Shown here in pieces: positions 24,933-36,840 of a stretch of DNA of 64,000 bases. A program made the position numbers and the translations under genes. How positions within the stretch are numbered: position 1 is the first letter of the stretch; each line of letters opens with the position of its first letter. The stretch is from Oscheius dolichura (taxonomy: Eukaryota; Nematoda; Chromadorea; Rhabditida; Rhabditidae): assembly GCA_932521035.1 (NCBI GenBank), contig OW051492.1, positions 10,044,001 to 10,108,000 of the forward strand, read 5' to 3'. The notes below the pieces were generated by a model. The model did no database searches, was not told where the DNA came from, and saw only the letters and a program-made list of their open reading frames with translations.

Positions 24933-27900
24933 TTAGACAGCTGGAGGATGGTCCTTATCCTTCAGTAGGGGCTGCGACTCGGAGAGATTCGTATTGGAGC
25001 CGTGGGGCGAGGGACGGATCACCTGAAAAAAGGGGGAATTTAGCCATTTTGCTAGTTTTTTTCAATCTGTACTTCTTTTCAACTGTATTCTAAATCTTCA
25101 CACGGTGGTCCCAAAACGAATCCGCCCATTCTAGCACGTGAAATCGCTTCAGGACCTAAGCGTAGGGTCGGAAGCTACCGAGGCGCCCCCGGGGCGGGAA
25201 ATGACTTTTTTGGCCGCTTGAAACCCAATTCCGAACAAAATTTTTAGCTCTACCCGATGGTAAGGGGGTCCTGGAGCGAAAATAGGCAATTAGGAAAGGT
25301 AACTAACCCATAATCGCCTACAGTAAGACCTAATAACGTCCAAGCGCTGCAGAAGTCAAAATTCCCCGTCAGACTGCCCGCTTTTCGTCCACTCGCACCC
25401 GTACAATCTTGGCAGTGAAAAATCCTAATTATTCCATGTTACCGTAGCTCCATAGGTTCAACTGCCGAGATTTTACGGGTGCAACAACCGCGCTTTCCAA
25501 TCCCCTCCCAAGTTACCGTAACCCTTACCTTGATCATAATAGCATCTTCATCTTCTTCTGGTGTCTCCAGTGGAGCTGGCTGGCTAAAATATTCACATTA
25601 AAACAATTCTATATATAAAACTGACTCTTTCCCGCCACTGCCAATACTCCTCGGACTGCCGAGACTGGCCTTTGAGTCGTTGTACTGGATGTGTTTGTAA
25701 ATTCCACTGCTATTGACTTCCTTTGTCATATTTATCGAATGGCTGGGTTCTTGAATTGCCGCCAAGGGAATCTTGATGACATTTCCACTGGCCATCGGGA
25801 TGTGGAGATGGGCTTCGGTTTTGACGGCGTGGATTGTTGCCTGGTGCTCTTCTAGCTCTATTTCACCTTCTTCCAGAGCCTGAAAATAGTAATTTAGTTG
25901 ACTGTCTAACTGTGGCCTACCTCGCTCATTCGCCTCTTCAAGTCTTCCTTCTTTCTCAAGTGGAAATCAGGCATCGGGTCGTCCAAATATTTCAAGTCGT
26001 TGACGGTGAAGAAGCGCTCAATGACCTTGCGTACAGCTACCATAACCACGAGCATAATTGGGAAGAGGATGGACGTCGACTTGATGGACTTGACAGTCCA
26101 GAGCATGGCGAAGCAGGCCACCTGGCAGATGGTGAACAAGTGGATACGGCGGATGGGAACGTGGCGGATGTAGATCGTGTCAGGTTGGTATCTGGAAAAA
26201 ATACAGTAATTTAGATTTTTGGCGGGAAATGTGGCGCGCCTCCGACCTGGGTTACGGTAGCTCGCCATCCCGGGGTTGGGTCAATTTTGGAGTTTCTAGG
26301 TTGATTTCGAGCCTAAATCGCCGTCTTTTGGTTGTTTTCATGCTCCTGCGATACTTTCGGCTTTTTCGAAATCAGACTAGATCATAAAAAAGTTAAAAAT
26401 AGCCCGGGAACTTTAAAATTGGCTCAAAAACGTTTTTCAGGCTAAATTTGGGGTTTCCGGGTCAAGTTTCAAGATTTCCCGGCTAAATTCGACCATTTCC
26501 GGCTCATTTAGGGTACTGTAACTCGAATTTTCGCTTCAAAAAAGAGCTTACTTCATCGGCATCAAGAAGAGTAGAATCCTATCGAAGAGTTGAATTCCTC
26601 CCAGAGCTGAGATACCCATATACAGGAAGACACCATAGAGAACGGGCATCGGGATATTTCCCAGAATTTTGGTGAACATTACAGAACATCCCAAGAAGAT
26701 GAAAGTGACGATTCCTGTCATTCGCTGCTCCCTAGAAATTTTCCCCTTCAAATGGGTCCTAAAGGGAATATCCTACCGTACTCCAATAAACTGGGCGACT
26801 TCTCCGGGAGCGCGGCACTCGCTTTCCACCTTGAGGGAATTGATATGGTTGATGGCGAGTACGGTAGCCGCGACGAAGACCGGCAGTCCCATAATTCCGT
26901 TCAGGACTATCAGACAGGAGAGGACCATCAGGTCCAGATGGTAGCCACAGCCTTTCTTGAGTTTATTCTCCTTTCGGTTGACGATTACGGTAGTGATCTG
27001 CTGGTCCATGAAGATCAGGATACAGGCAATGAGAGCAGGGATCAGAGCAACCGGCGCAGTCCAGTAGGGATTACCGTCGAATGGAGGAATAAACCAGCCG
27101 CGGCCGTCCCATGTTGGCTGAAATGGGGTACTGTATATTGTCAGAATAAAGTATTTTCGTTGTGGGATCCAAAAAATCTAAAAACCCGCCAAATGAGCCC
27201 GTTTTTGGACATTTTTGGCTGTTGGCCCGGGAAAATCGTATATTTGACTCATTTTCAGCATTCAGAGACCTGTAAGATTGCGCCCGATATTGGGCGTTTT
27301 GCCTATGTATGTTATTGGGTTGCGGCACCACCAAAACGGCAAATTTGATTATTTTTGGAATTTTAGACCTTTAAAAAAGATTTTATATCATTTTTTCTGC
27401 TACAAATAGCTTGAAAAATTAATAGAATGGTTAATTTAACATTTTTAAAGGTCTGTGTAATATTTGATGAACGGAAAATGCGCGCGCTTACAGTAATCGC
27501 CCCAGAATTGCTCTTCCAGTCTTTTGGCTCATTTTTCTTCATTTTTTTTCTTATTTTCTACTATTTTTTTATAGTTTTTAATGTTTTTAAGAGCTAGAAA
27601 ATGTTAAGAACTAACCCGGAAAGTGCTTGGAACATTCAATTTCGGTGTATTAATGCCGACAAGCATATCAACCGCGGTCATACAGCAGATGGCAATCATC
27701 ACGGCGAAATCGGATCCAACTTGACGGATTTTCGACGGGAAGTAGCAACTATTTCTCATCTTTTTCAACGTGATAGCAAAGAAAAATGTTCCGGCAGCTA
27801 GGAGAATAGACATCAGGAGCTTATCCCACAGGACGTAGCAAGCAGTTCCCTCAAAGGCGCCGCCAATCTCGTTGCACTCTTTCAAATTGGCCTGGAATTT

Positions 27901-30900
27901 AAATATACTGTAGAATATAGGGATTACGGTAGAAATAACAGAAAATAGGAGTTTTTCGTACCTTGGCGTAGTCAATAAAGGTGTCGTTGTGGGCAATATG
28001 ACTCCATCCCGCCTTGGTAATGATGTCGCTGACTTTAGAAGCCGGCATACCTGAAAAATTGTAATGTTAGGGTCCTGAGGAGAAGATCTTGAAAAAATGG
28101 TCACGTTTTATGAAAATTTAGAGAAAAATTGACCTAGAAAGTCCAAAAAATCAACAAAAAATCGTGGAAATCTTTTCAAAATAAGTCTCAAAAACGGTCC
28201 ACTTTCCAAATTTATGGAATTTTGACCCGGAAAATTCGAAAAGGCGGGAAATTTTAAGAAATCCCGGTAAATTACAGTAATCTAAAGAGGTTAAAACACG
28301 TTTAGACCTTAAAATAGTGAAAAATAGTTGATTAAATGGTTTTTAGTGACTTACGAATATGAGCAGGCGCTACACAGTAACAAGTCGGGACGATGCTCGG
28401 GTCGCGGGTGAAGTTGACCACCTCCAGGGATCCCTTGATCTTGACGAGCTTCATGATAGCTTCATAGACGAAGATGACGGCAATCAACGTGGCGAACGAC
28501 TCCTCAGTGAAGCGGGTAATGAAACTGACGAGCGAGCTAGCGTCGGTGACCACCATTATGAAGAGGATACCGGCTGTCCACATATAGATCTGGAAATGGG
28601 TAGTCTTGTAGAGAAATTATGAAAATTTATAGGTTACTGTAACCCTAGAAAAAGAATAAAAGCCCGAGTTAGTGGAAAAATGGCTTGGATTGAAGCAAAA
28701 TGGTAAAAATTGAAGACGAACCCTTCTTTGAGCGATTTTGGGCTAATTGTGGTGGTTACTCTGTCTAACTATGGTTTCTTTGTTATTTTTCCTCATTTAT
28801 AACTTTTTACGAGCTTTTTAAAGTTATGAAACCCAGCTGTATCTACAAAAAATGGATTTAAATGGAGAAAATTGGCGCCAAACCCCCTTTTCAGCCGTTA
28901 TGGTCGAATTCTGGCTATGAAGCTGTCTAACTGTGGCTTTACCCCTGGTTTCTCGTTTTTTTACCTTCTTTTCTAGTTTTCTAGTGTTAGAAAAATAAAA
29001 ACTAACCCATAATCGAAAACTGAGGAAGTTGATCCCCATCCGGGTGCACATTTCGAAGACGATGGTCTCAAAGACCAGTACCGGTCCGGTAGAGCCGATA
29101 ATAGTCAGTGGCTGTCCAGCAAAAATGTGATAAATAATTCCGCAAATCGATCCTCCGAACAGATTTTCCATGGCTGCCATTCGTTGATGGGTGGCTTCTT
29201 CCAACAGTCCTCCAAAGGTGACAATCGGTGCCAGGAGGGCGAAATACATGAAACAGACCGTAGCGACACATTGCATGTTGAAGGCGTCCTTGTAGTCCGA
29301 GACGTAGTGGGGCAACTGAACATTTTTATCATTTTAGGTATGGGAACTGTTTAACTGTGTGCGCAAAAAATGAAGTGCGCCATAAATTGGAAAATTCTCT
29401 TTAAAAATTACAGAAATTACTTTTGAAAGTTAGTACACCTTGTAGAGAAAATTCTGGGCTACATTTTGATAGTAAGAATTTAAAGAAAAATTTTGGAGAA
29501 GATAGAATTATATTCATTTTTTAAATTGTGGCTGTTACTGGCTCAAAAAGCTGTCTAACTGTGTCTTTTTCCCCTTTTCCACTCAACCCCACCTTTCTCT
29601 TGATATCGGCCACCAATCCTCCAAACATCCTCCCAGTTCTCTGCAAAGCCGGGTCATTTGCATGGCCCTCTTCTTCCTCCACGATCTCGACTTTCTTTCC
29701 AGATTTTTTCATTTCCACGTTGTCCATAGTCAACAACAGTTCCTTCCCTTGTTGCTTTCTCTTCTCCTGGGATGGAATCTGATTCGGTGGCTCTATTCGA
29801 ATATTGGGATCCCATTCTCCTGGCGGGAGTACTGTAGCCTGGTCCAGGAATTCGTCAACTCCAGCAAGGAGGTCTTCATGCGATTGGGCGTTGAATGCAA
29901 CCATATGGAAGATCTAAAAAGACAGGGTTGTCTGTCTAACTGTGGCGGTTTTAATTTATCTGGATTCGTTTGGTCATTTTTCCGCGCGCGTGCACCCGTA
30001 AAATCTCGGCAGCAGCGCGATATGAAGATCTCGGCTCTTTCAATAAAGGAACGCGCCGCTGCCGAGATTTTACGGGTGCGGGCGCATGGATTTTCATTGG
30101 CCCTTTTCAGCTGTCTAACTGTGGCTCACCTCATCAGCCATCAAAGTAGCGATAGCTCGTCCAATCTCGCGATAAGTTGCTCCATTTCCTCTTGGTCCGA
30201 GTAGCAGAAAAATAAATCGTGTTGGGACCGGAACCTCCGTTAGGTCTCCGAGTACGGTAGCACTTTTGAGCCGGATAAAGGCACAAATATGATGGTTGAG
30301 GAAGTCCACCTCTCCTACTAGGACATTACTGGCCTCCACACCAACTGGGAGCTTCTTTAGGAAGTGGGTATTCCCTTTGCTGATATCTAGCGAAGAACCA
30401 TCCTTGGCCATATCCTTGGGAAGGGATTCTACCTGGAAAAGACAAAGATTACTGTAAAAATTCGCACTAGAGCGTCAAAAGCGCGCGCAGTAAGCACGCT
30501 CCATTCTAAACTGGGTCAAATCTCTATTATTACCACTATTTTTATGATTTTTTCTTAATTTCTATGATGTTTACAACTTGGAGATTACTGTAACATCATA
30601 AAAATAGAAAAAAAGCTAAAAAAATGGAAAAAATGAATAAAAATTCATTTTGGTGGGGTATTTGAATGGAGTTACAGCCCGCGCTTGCGTTCATGGCGCG
30701 CCAATTCAAACGATTTCGGTATGCGAAAAGCGCAGGAAATTAAAAATTAGACCATCTCTCACCTTCGGTAGTTCCAAATTCGCTCCACTGGCTGCCGTTT
30801 GTACTGTTCTCTCCTGCTCAGCTTTGGCGAGGTTCTTTCCATGGCTGAGACTTCTCCCAATATCAGAAATAGACCTGACGGTAGACAAAAAGCCGGTCTT

Positions 30901-33133
30901 ATCTCCTCCAGGGCCTCCGTTCTTCTTGGCCTGTTCATATTGATGCACGTGGCGGCGATGCAGAACTTCCAACAGTTCGTCCCGATTTTCGGGGAGGATG
31001 GAATTAACTGCCATGAATTCATCGACCACAGTGTCTGAAAATGGGCCAAATTATTAAAACAATTGAAAAGAGAGTGACTATTCGTTGCAGGACCTTCAAA
31101 AGCGCGGGAAATCTTGAAAGCGCGCGGTTTCATCCCCTATGGCTCGGAAAAAGCGTAACTGGGGCTTTGCAAAGATAGTTTGAGATATTTAAAATATTTT
31201 ATTCAACTAAAGCCCACCATAGGCTACAATTTGATACCAACACCTCCTTCAAAATGATGTAGTTTCAAGTTTTTGGAGCGCGTTTTCATCCTGTTCCCTT
31301 TTGCCGGCTCTAGGGCGCTCTGTGGCTGCGAAAATGCGTAACTGTAGCTCTAATAAGCTAGTTTATGGTTTGAAGAGTATAGTAGTCAAATTCAGCACAT
31401 CAAAATCTACATTTTAGTACCAAAAACGCTATAAAAATATAATTTTTCCGATTGTTTTGCTGCCCGTCCCTGTTCCAGGACTGTAGCGTTCCCTTCAACG
31501 TGATAGACGGTGTTCTTATCTCGCCCTCTTATCCATTTTACACCCTCACAGAGACAGATGATTGATCTATTTTTCTCTCTCCTTTTTATCGCCAGAGGTG
31601 TGAATAAATGGCTCTTTTTATCGGAATAACATAAAGTGGAATGGAATATACGCCGCCACAGTTAGATAGCTCACACAACCCGGGACAGAAAAGAAGCCTC
31701 CCCTACTTAATCTTTTCCTCTTTTTTTCCCTCTGCCTAACTTCTTCCTTGTGTATTTAATCTCTGCGCACGAGTCGTCTAGATTCACTTTGTTGTGAGGA
31801 GGACGGGGCGAGATGTCGACAGTTGACATTGGCATCGGGCTGCTGTCCCCTGCCGGAGCCATCCCCGCTGGCGCCCCCGACCCCCTGCTCCGCACCAGCA
31901 GCAAATAATCACGTACAGGGGGGACACTAGAGAAGAAGAAGGCTCAAAATAACAAAATGACGGGATTTAAAGCAGGGGGTGTGTGAACTGTGGCGCTTTA
32001 GAGTAGAAGATCGGGGCTAGGAGCGATTTTTCGGGGGATGAAGAGGTGTAAACGTTTAGAACAGTTTTCAAACAACAAGTTGTGTGAACTGTGGCTTCAA
32101 AAATTCCCTAAAATTGGATTTAGGGCGTCAGGAGCCGGTTTTAAAAGCTGAAAGCCTAAAATCGGCTCAAAACGAACGTTGTGTGAACTGCGGCGCACCA
32201 TATCCCAAATTATAAGGATAAAAGTAAGATTTCGAAGCATTTTACTTGAAAAATTGAAGTTGTGTGAACTGTGGTGCGCCAACAGCGAGATTTGCAGCTA
32301 TAAGTGGATCTCACGAGGGCGTTTTTTGGATTTGAGGGCATTAGATCCCGGAAATGAGGAAATATAGATGGAGTGTGAACTGTGGCGCTTGAAAATTCAG
32401 TTTTTTTTCTATATTTTCAGCCACAGTTACGCAGTTTTGGGAGGAAATAAACCGCAGCTATGTAGTTGAAAGATAAAAGAGCCACAGTTACGCAGCCGCG
32501 TTTCTTTTTTTCTTCTCACTCACCATAAATGCCTTCCACATCGGTAGCGGACACATCCTTCAAGAAAATTCCGGTATTTAGACAGTTCCTCAATTCGAAA
32601 AGTGAGTGCAGTGACAGCGTGGCCACATGGGGTTTACTCCAGCGATTACCGCCTAAAATAATCTAGAAATCGGCCTAGCTTCAGAAGTCCTCTACTTACC
32701 TTGTTCAACGTCTTCTTCGAACTTCACCCAGCGGGCTGTTTCTCGCCATTCTTTCTCGCTCAATTCTCCCATTTCCGTGAAAATGGCCGGTGTTTCTTCC
32801 TTTTCTTTGAGTAGGAACATGACTCGCGTGCCAGGAGCTGGAAAAATACGGTATTTGGAATCAAGAAGAACAACTGGATGTCTAACTGTGACGCCTTGAA
32901 CAAGGCATAGAGCCACAGTTAGACAGCAAAGTCTATAATTTTCGATTCCCAGCCATTGAGAACCTTTTGCCCCACCCGGAATAAAGCTGTCTAGTTGTGG
33001 TGCTTTCCTACAGCCACAGTAAGCCACAATTAGACAGCTAACAGACACAATTCGCCCCATTTTCCTATAAGACCCGAAAAAACTGACCCAAACTCTCCGT
33101 AGGCACTTTACTGATGGAAAGAGTCCTTGACAT
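24933..33133 (-). CDS. SLC4: SLC4-family bicarbonate transporter (Na+-coupled type), common exons plus proximal first exon
   Basis: Sixteen exons (33088-33133, 32700-32837, 32524-32652, 30763-31034, 30130-30432, 29593-29913, 29007-29315, 28355-28589, 27962-28050, 27616-27891, 26777-27117, 26552-26731, 25921-26191, 25626-25879, 25529-25583, 24933-25022) give 1102 residues. The cytoplasmic domain has [33 protein letters not shown] and [15 protein letters not shown]. The membrane domain has [65 protein letters not shown] and GVREQRMTG. These blocks place it with the Na+/bicarbonate and Na+-driven Cl-/bicarbonate cotransporters rather than band 3. It should move bicarbonate across the plasma membrane for pH control. 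The stop codon lies inside a copy of the 16-base motif. Alternative first exons extend the gene to about 40759. Confidence 0.95.
25395..25484 (+). mobile_element. Short palindromic element M1 in SLC4 intron
   Basis: The left arm GCACCCGTACAATCTTGGCA and the right arm CTGCCGAGATTTTACGGGTG surround a loop of about 50 bases. It lies between the last two coding exons of SLC4. Confidence 0.75.
25900..25916 (-). repeat. 16-base motif directly behind an SLC4 5' splice site
   Basis: The minus-strand intron starts GTAGGCCACAGTTAGACAGT, so the motif begins four bases inside the intron. The same arrangement occurs at 30109-30125 (SLC4) and, in the other orientation, at 13580-13596 (PFKFB). Confidence 0.8.
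29442..29471 (+). repeat. Dispersed repeat R3 copy
   Basis: TTGTAGAGAAAATTCTGGGC plus TACATTTTGA, nearly identical to the copies at 20638 and 60715. It lies in the SLC4 intron between the exons at 29593 and 29315. Confidence 0.6.
29983..30085 (+). mobile_element. Short palindromic element M1 in SLC4 intron
   Basis: The left arm is CGTGCACCCGTAAAATCTCG and the right arm CTGCCGAGATTTTACGGGTG, with a GCGGGCGC end. The loop of about 50 bases includes CTCTTTCAATAAAGG. The arms are nearly perfect, suggesting a recent copy. Confidence 0.85.
30481..30685. mobile_element. Inverted-repeat element M2 in SLC4 intron
   Basis: The left end GCGCGCGCAGTAAGCACGCT and CCATTCTAAACTGGGTCAAA pair imperfectly with the right end ATTTGAATGGAGTTACAGCC and GCGC. 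The AT-rich arms pair further inward (CTATTTTTATGATTT against AACATCATAAAAATAG). The left arm matches the right arm of the copy at 7076-7260 in inverted orientation. Confidence 0.65.
31035..32523. other. Large SLC4 intron with regular motif array and an orphan open frame
   Basis: This intron lies between the SLC4 exons at 32524-32652 and 30763-31034. It holds a spaced array of GTGTGAACTGTGGC units (31979-32388), two GCCACAGTTACGCAGC copies (about 32421 and 32480), and an open minus-strand stretch at 31707-31904. That stretch contains [20 protein letters not shown] and ends near a possible donor (GAA|GTTAGG), but its phase does not fit the next SLC4 exon. Confidence 0.55.
31979..32388 (+). repeat. 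Spaced array of five GTGTGAACTGTGGC units
   Basis: Units near 31980, 32081, 32180, 32260 and 32372 share the same orientation with about 80-110 bases between them. They are a variant of the 16-base motif, with TGTGAAC in place of TCTAAC. The regular spacing and single orientation differ from the scattered copies elsewhere and suggest tandem duplication of a unit of about 100 bases that has otherwise diverged. Confidence 0.7.
33088..33133 (-). CDS. SLC4: SLC4 alternative first exon a
   Basis: ATG at 33133, then [15 protein letters not shown], ending in phase 1 at a GTCAGT donor. It splices in frame to the common exon at 32837 ([15 protein letters not shown]). Confidence 0.75.
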
Positions 33134-33439
33134 AGCGTTCTAGGCGGCGTTCGAAGTCCAAAAAGTACTAGAAATGGCCCAAAATGGTCTGTCTCCCCAC
33201 TTTTCTGAGAGTTTGGCTGCCATTAATAGGTAACTTCAAAGGCAGAGCTGATAAGCTAATGGTCTACTAAATCAGTCATAAACTAGCCCTAGGGCAGAAG
33301 AAAAGAAAAAAAAACGGTTCTAGGAGATCAAAAACGGCAAAATCAAACATTTTAGAGCATCAGAAACATTTTAAAACCGTTAGAATTGGCTATTTTCCTT
33401 GTTTTCCAGGGTACGGTGCACGCGCTCTAGCCATTGCTA

Positions 33440-33471
33440 GGAGCTGCCAAGATTTTACGGGTGCGCGCGCA
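33440..33471 (+). mobile_element. Solo right arm of palindromic element M1
   Basis: GAGCTGCCAAGATTTTACGG plus GTGCGCGCGC matches the right half of the short form. No left arm is found in the preceding 100 bases. Confidence 0.6.
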
Positions 33472-33660
33472 GAAACCCCGTGGCTGACTTCCAAGGGTCC
33501 TAACCCGAATTTTGACCGATTACTCCCATTTTTTACATTTTTACCCGCATAAATATTATTTTAGGCTTCTCGACAGGGAGAACAAAGAGAAAATGGAATA
33601 AATTTGGAGATAGTAGGCCTTTTTGGATGATTTACGGTAGAATTTGTCTTAAAAACGAAC

Positions 33661-33778
33661 CAAATAGGTACTGATCCGCATCGCTGAGTCGATGATGGTG
33701 TTCCTTATGACCGTGTTCCGATCGTTGTCTCAAACTTTCTTGTCTCCGGACACTGCCACCAAGAGAAAAGGCTTCCAT
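33661..33778 (-). CDS. SLC4: SLC4 alternative first exon b (His-rich)
   Basis: ATG at 33778 opens MEAFSLGGSVRRQESLRQR, continuing through HGHKEHHHRLSD to QYLF. It ends in phase 1 if the GTTCGT donor at 33660 is used. This splices in frame to the common exon at 32837. A cluster of basic and histidine residues at this position is typical of Na+-coupled SLC4 proteins. A nearby GTACC donor would break the frame. Confidence 0.7.
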
Positions 33779-33870
33779 ACTCCAAGAAATATGAGATCAA
33801 GAAGGAGTAGAACTAGAGAAGAAGCTCCAAATGGTATGGGTCAAAAGCAGGTAGAAGAATAGAAGAGAAT

Positions 33871-33892
33871 GGAAGAGAGAGAGAGAGAGAGG
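33871..33892 (+). repeat. GA microsatellite
   Basis: A run of GA dinucleotides of roughly 20 bases, just upstream of SLC4 first exon b on the coding strand. Confidence 0.9.
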
Positions 33893-35867
33893 GCTAGTTA
33901 TCGGTTGGTGTCTCTCAGCTGGCACTGTCCACAGTTCAACACAAGGCACACAGGACGGGCCGGGGGAGAGGGAGAAGGGGGGGCTGCCCCGCCTACCAAA
34001 CAGTCCCGGGGTCGCGGCAAGTCTTTGAGGAAAGAGCAGCAGCTAGGGGGGAGACATTTACCCCCCAGCCGGTCGAGGGGCTCATTTGTATACACAGACA
34101 GTGATAGAAGAAGCCGCGCGACACGGGCAGAGAAGAAGAGATCAAAATGTTACGCGGGGGGAAGAAGTGGGAGGAAATCCAACTTCTAGAGGCTCTCGAC
34201 CCTTTAAGTTAGCTCGTTTCCTCACACGCTTAGAAACCCTTTCTAACCCCGAAAAAATGACCTAGACCTCAAAAAATTGGTTTAAAATGAGTTGAACCTC
34301 GGATTTCGCCCTTCGCTGCTCATTTTTCCAGGGAATTCGCTCTCTAGAGGCTCCCAGGGCCATAAATAACTCAAAGATAGTCTTAATACGACTAGGAAGA
34401 CCTTCTAACCCCGGAAAAATGACCCAGATCTCAAAAAATTGATCACCAGTGTTCGATTTCGTGATTAATCCGGGATTTCGCCCTCAATAGTTCAATTACC
34501 CGGGAAAATAACAGTAAATAGCGGGGAAAATAGTTCAAAAACTCAAATAGCAGTCTAAATAACCTTCTAGGCCTTGTCAACTCTACAGTAACCCATTTAT
34601 ATAAATCCTAGGGTCGAAAAGTGGACTACGGTAGCCTCTGGAACCTGACAATCCCTTTTCCAGGAAGAAGAGCCCGCCATTTTTCAAATTTCCGCCTATT
34701 TTCGCCCAATTTCAAGGATTACTGTATCCTGGTCCTTTCTATTTATTTATCTGTCCAAACCATCATTCTCTGTCAGTCAGTCCAGTGTCCTCGTCTGCCG
34801 GGCGCAATAACACATTCAAATAGGGTAAAAAGCCGCCATTACTCTCTGTTCTTCTTATCTCTTCCCCTATTTGGCGTCTCTCCCCTTCTCCAGGCGGCCC
34901 CTTGTCACTTTTCACACCTTTGGAAGTGTACTTTATAGGTCTAGATAGGGAAAGAAGAGAGAAGGTGGAGAGGAGAAGAAGTGATCATTGGCTTAGGAAG
35001 GACTCTATAGACGACTTATGGCAGGCGATTAGGGCCGTTCCTGGGGAGAATGGTCCCAGTGGTCACGAAAATATGGTAATATTCCCGTTGGGAAGTCATT
35101 TCTCCTCCAAAAACCAATCTCTAGACCATACAAGGACGTTTTGAACCGGCAAAAACGGATCATCTCCGGCGAGGATTGAGCTCAAGATCCACCGGAGAGT
35201 TTGTGTTTGGTAAAGCTGTCTAACTGTGGCGCTTTCCTAGAGCTACACTAAGCCACAGTATCCACAGTTAGACAGCTAACAGCCGCAGTTTGCCCCATTT
35301 TCCCTGTAGGACCCCGAAAAAACTGACACACACACTCCGGGGAGCCAAAATGGCTATTGGCATGCTATCTTTTGTCTTTTGAAAAGTTATCCCTGGGCTA
35401 GTTTTTAATCTGGCGGGAAATATTCTCCACTAGAAGTATTTGAATTTTGACCTCTTCGCAGAGAACGCCCCGGAACTACGTAGCCGGTGCTGTCTGTTTA
35501 TTGACACATTTTATTCAAAAAAGAGAAGAAAGGGCGAGTTCAGATCAAAACGTGACTATTGTGGGGGACGATCGGCTTATTGAAAAGTTGCAAAATCGTT
35601 TTTTTTCGCCTTTGAAGTCTGTTGTTCTTTATTCTGCCCGCCGGAAGTTTGATCACAGTTCGATTCGCCATTTTGTGGCTTTTCGCTGCGGAACTGTGGC
35701 CTAAATTGGGATCAGCACATTCCTGCCATTTCTAGGGACGGGGAGAACACTTTTTTTACTTCCTGAGAGGCTTTGGGAGGTTCTTATCAAAATGATCTTT
35801 GTCAAAAAGCAAGGATTATGGCAAAGGAGGGGAACAATTTTCAGGTGGAGGCTCTTCTGTCAGAAAT

Positions 35868-35955
35868 CCTGCACCCTTAAAGTTTCGGCAGCTGAACCAT
35901 CTGTTACCTGAAGCCATATCTCGCGGCTGCCGAGATTTTACGGGTGCGGGCGCAC
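35868..35955 (+). mobile_element. Short palindromic element M1
   Basis: The left arm CCTGCACCCTTAAAGTTTCG has two changes. The right arm GGCTGCCGAGATTTTACGGG continues with TGCGGGCGC. The loop is about 45 bases. Confidence 0.75.
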
Positions 35956-36605
35956 GGAAACCGTCCAGTAAACCACCGAAAGGTATGTGTTCAGTGGCTG
36001 TTCCAGGTCCAATTTTTCAGGCCCCCCTTTCGTGGTAGGACCCAAAATTATCTATTTTCTCATACTAGAACCCTTTCTCTATCATAATTTTCCCCTCAAG
36101 GCCATAGGAAATGGCTACATTTTGATCTTTTCGCCGTTCAATCGAGCCCTTCTTTCATCTCTCACCCCCCGATTTTTCCGGAAGTTTTACACCCCCTGTC
36201 AAAAAAGTTTATGACCCATGGGACGATCAAGAAGTCAAATATTTGTCTGTTGACTGATTAGAGGAAAAAAGACTGTCCCCCTTCTGAATTTGACCAGAAT
36301 CCGGGGAAGGGAGGCGACATCAAACGTCATCTTCAGGACTATGAACTTCGAATCGACGAGAGCAGTTTGTTTGACCTTCTGCTCCTGCGTTTCCCCTCGA
36401 GAGAGTCCCCCTCGGCATGTGGCAGCCCACTCCGGTGTGATCTATGTTTTAGGGGGGCTTTAGGTGCTCGCAAACGCAGAGATCTCTCCCTCCCACTGTT
36501 TCCATCCCATCAGCTGCGGCTGTTGTTCCCGGCTCTGATCGAAAATGAAATAGGAAGCCGAACACATTGAATTGGAGAGAGGAAGTGATCACTTTTGAAG
36601 GGAGC

Positions 36606-36840
36606 GGTTAGACAGCGAAAACCATGAATTTCCACCAGAACCTGAGGAAAATCCTTTTATTTTAGTTCATGAGCCACAGTTAGACAGTAAAGGAGCCGAA
36701 TAAGCCACTTGGCCGACAGTAAGACAGTAAGAAGAAAGGCCATAACGGTGTTTTCTCATTATTTTATTGGCAAAATAAGAACCACAGTTAGACATCAAGA
36801 AAGCCAACAAGACCACAGTTCCACAGTAAGACAATCAAGA
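36606..36840 (+). repeat. Cluster of plus-oriented 16-base motif copies
   Basis: Five copies or close variants near 36606, 36670, 36715, 36780 and 36811 (CGGTTAGACAGCG, GCCACAGTTAGACAGT, CGACAGTAAGACAGT, ACCACAGTTAGACATC, ACAGTAAGACAAT). All share one orientation, unlike the mixed cluster in TMEM14. Confidence 0.75.
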
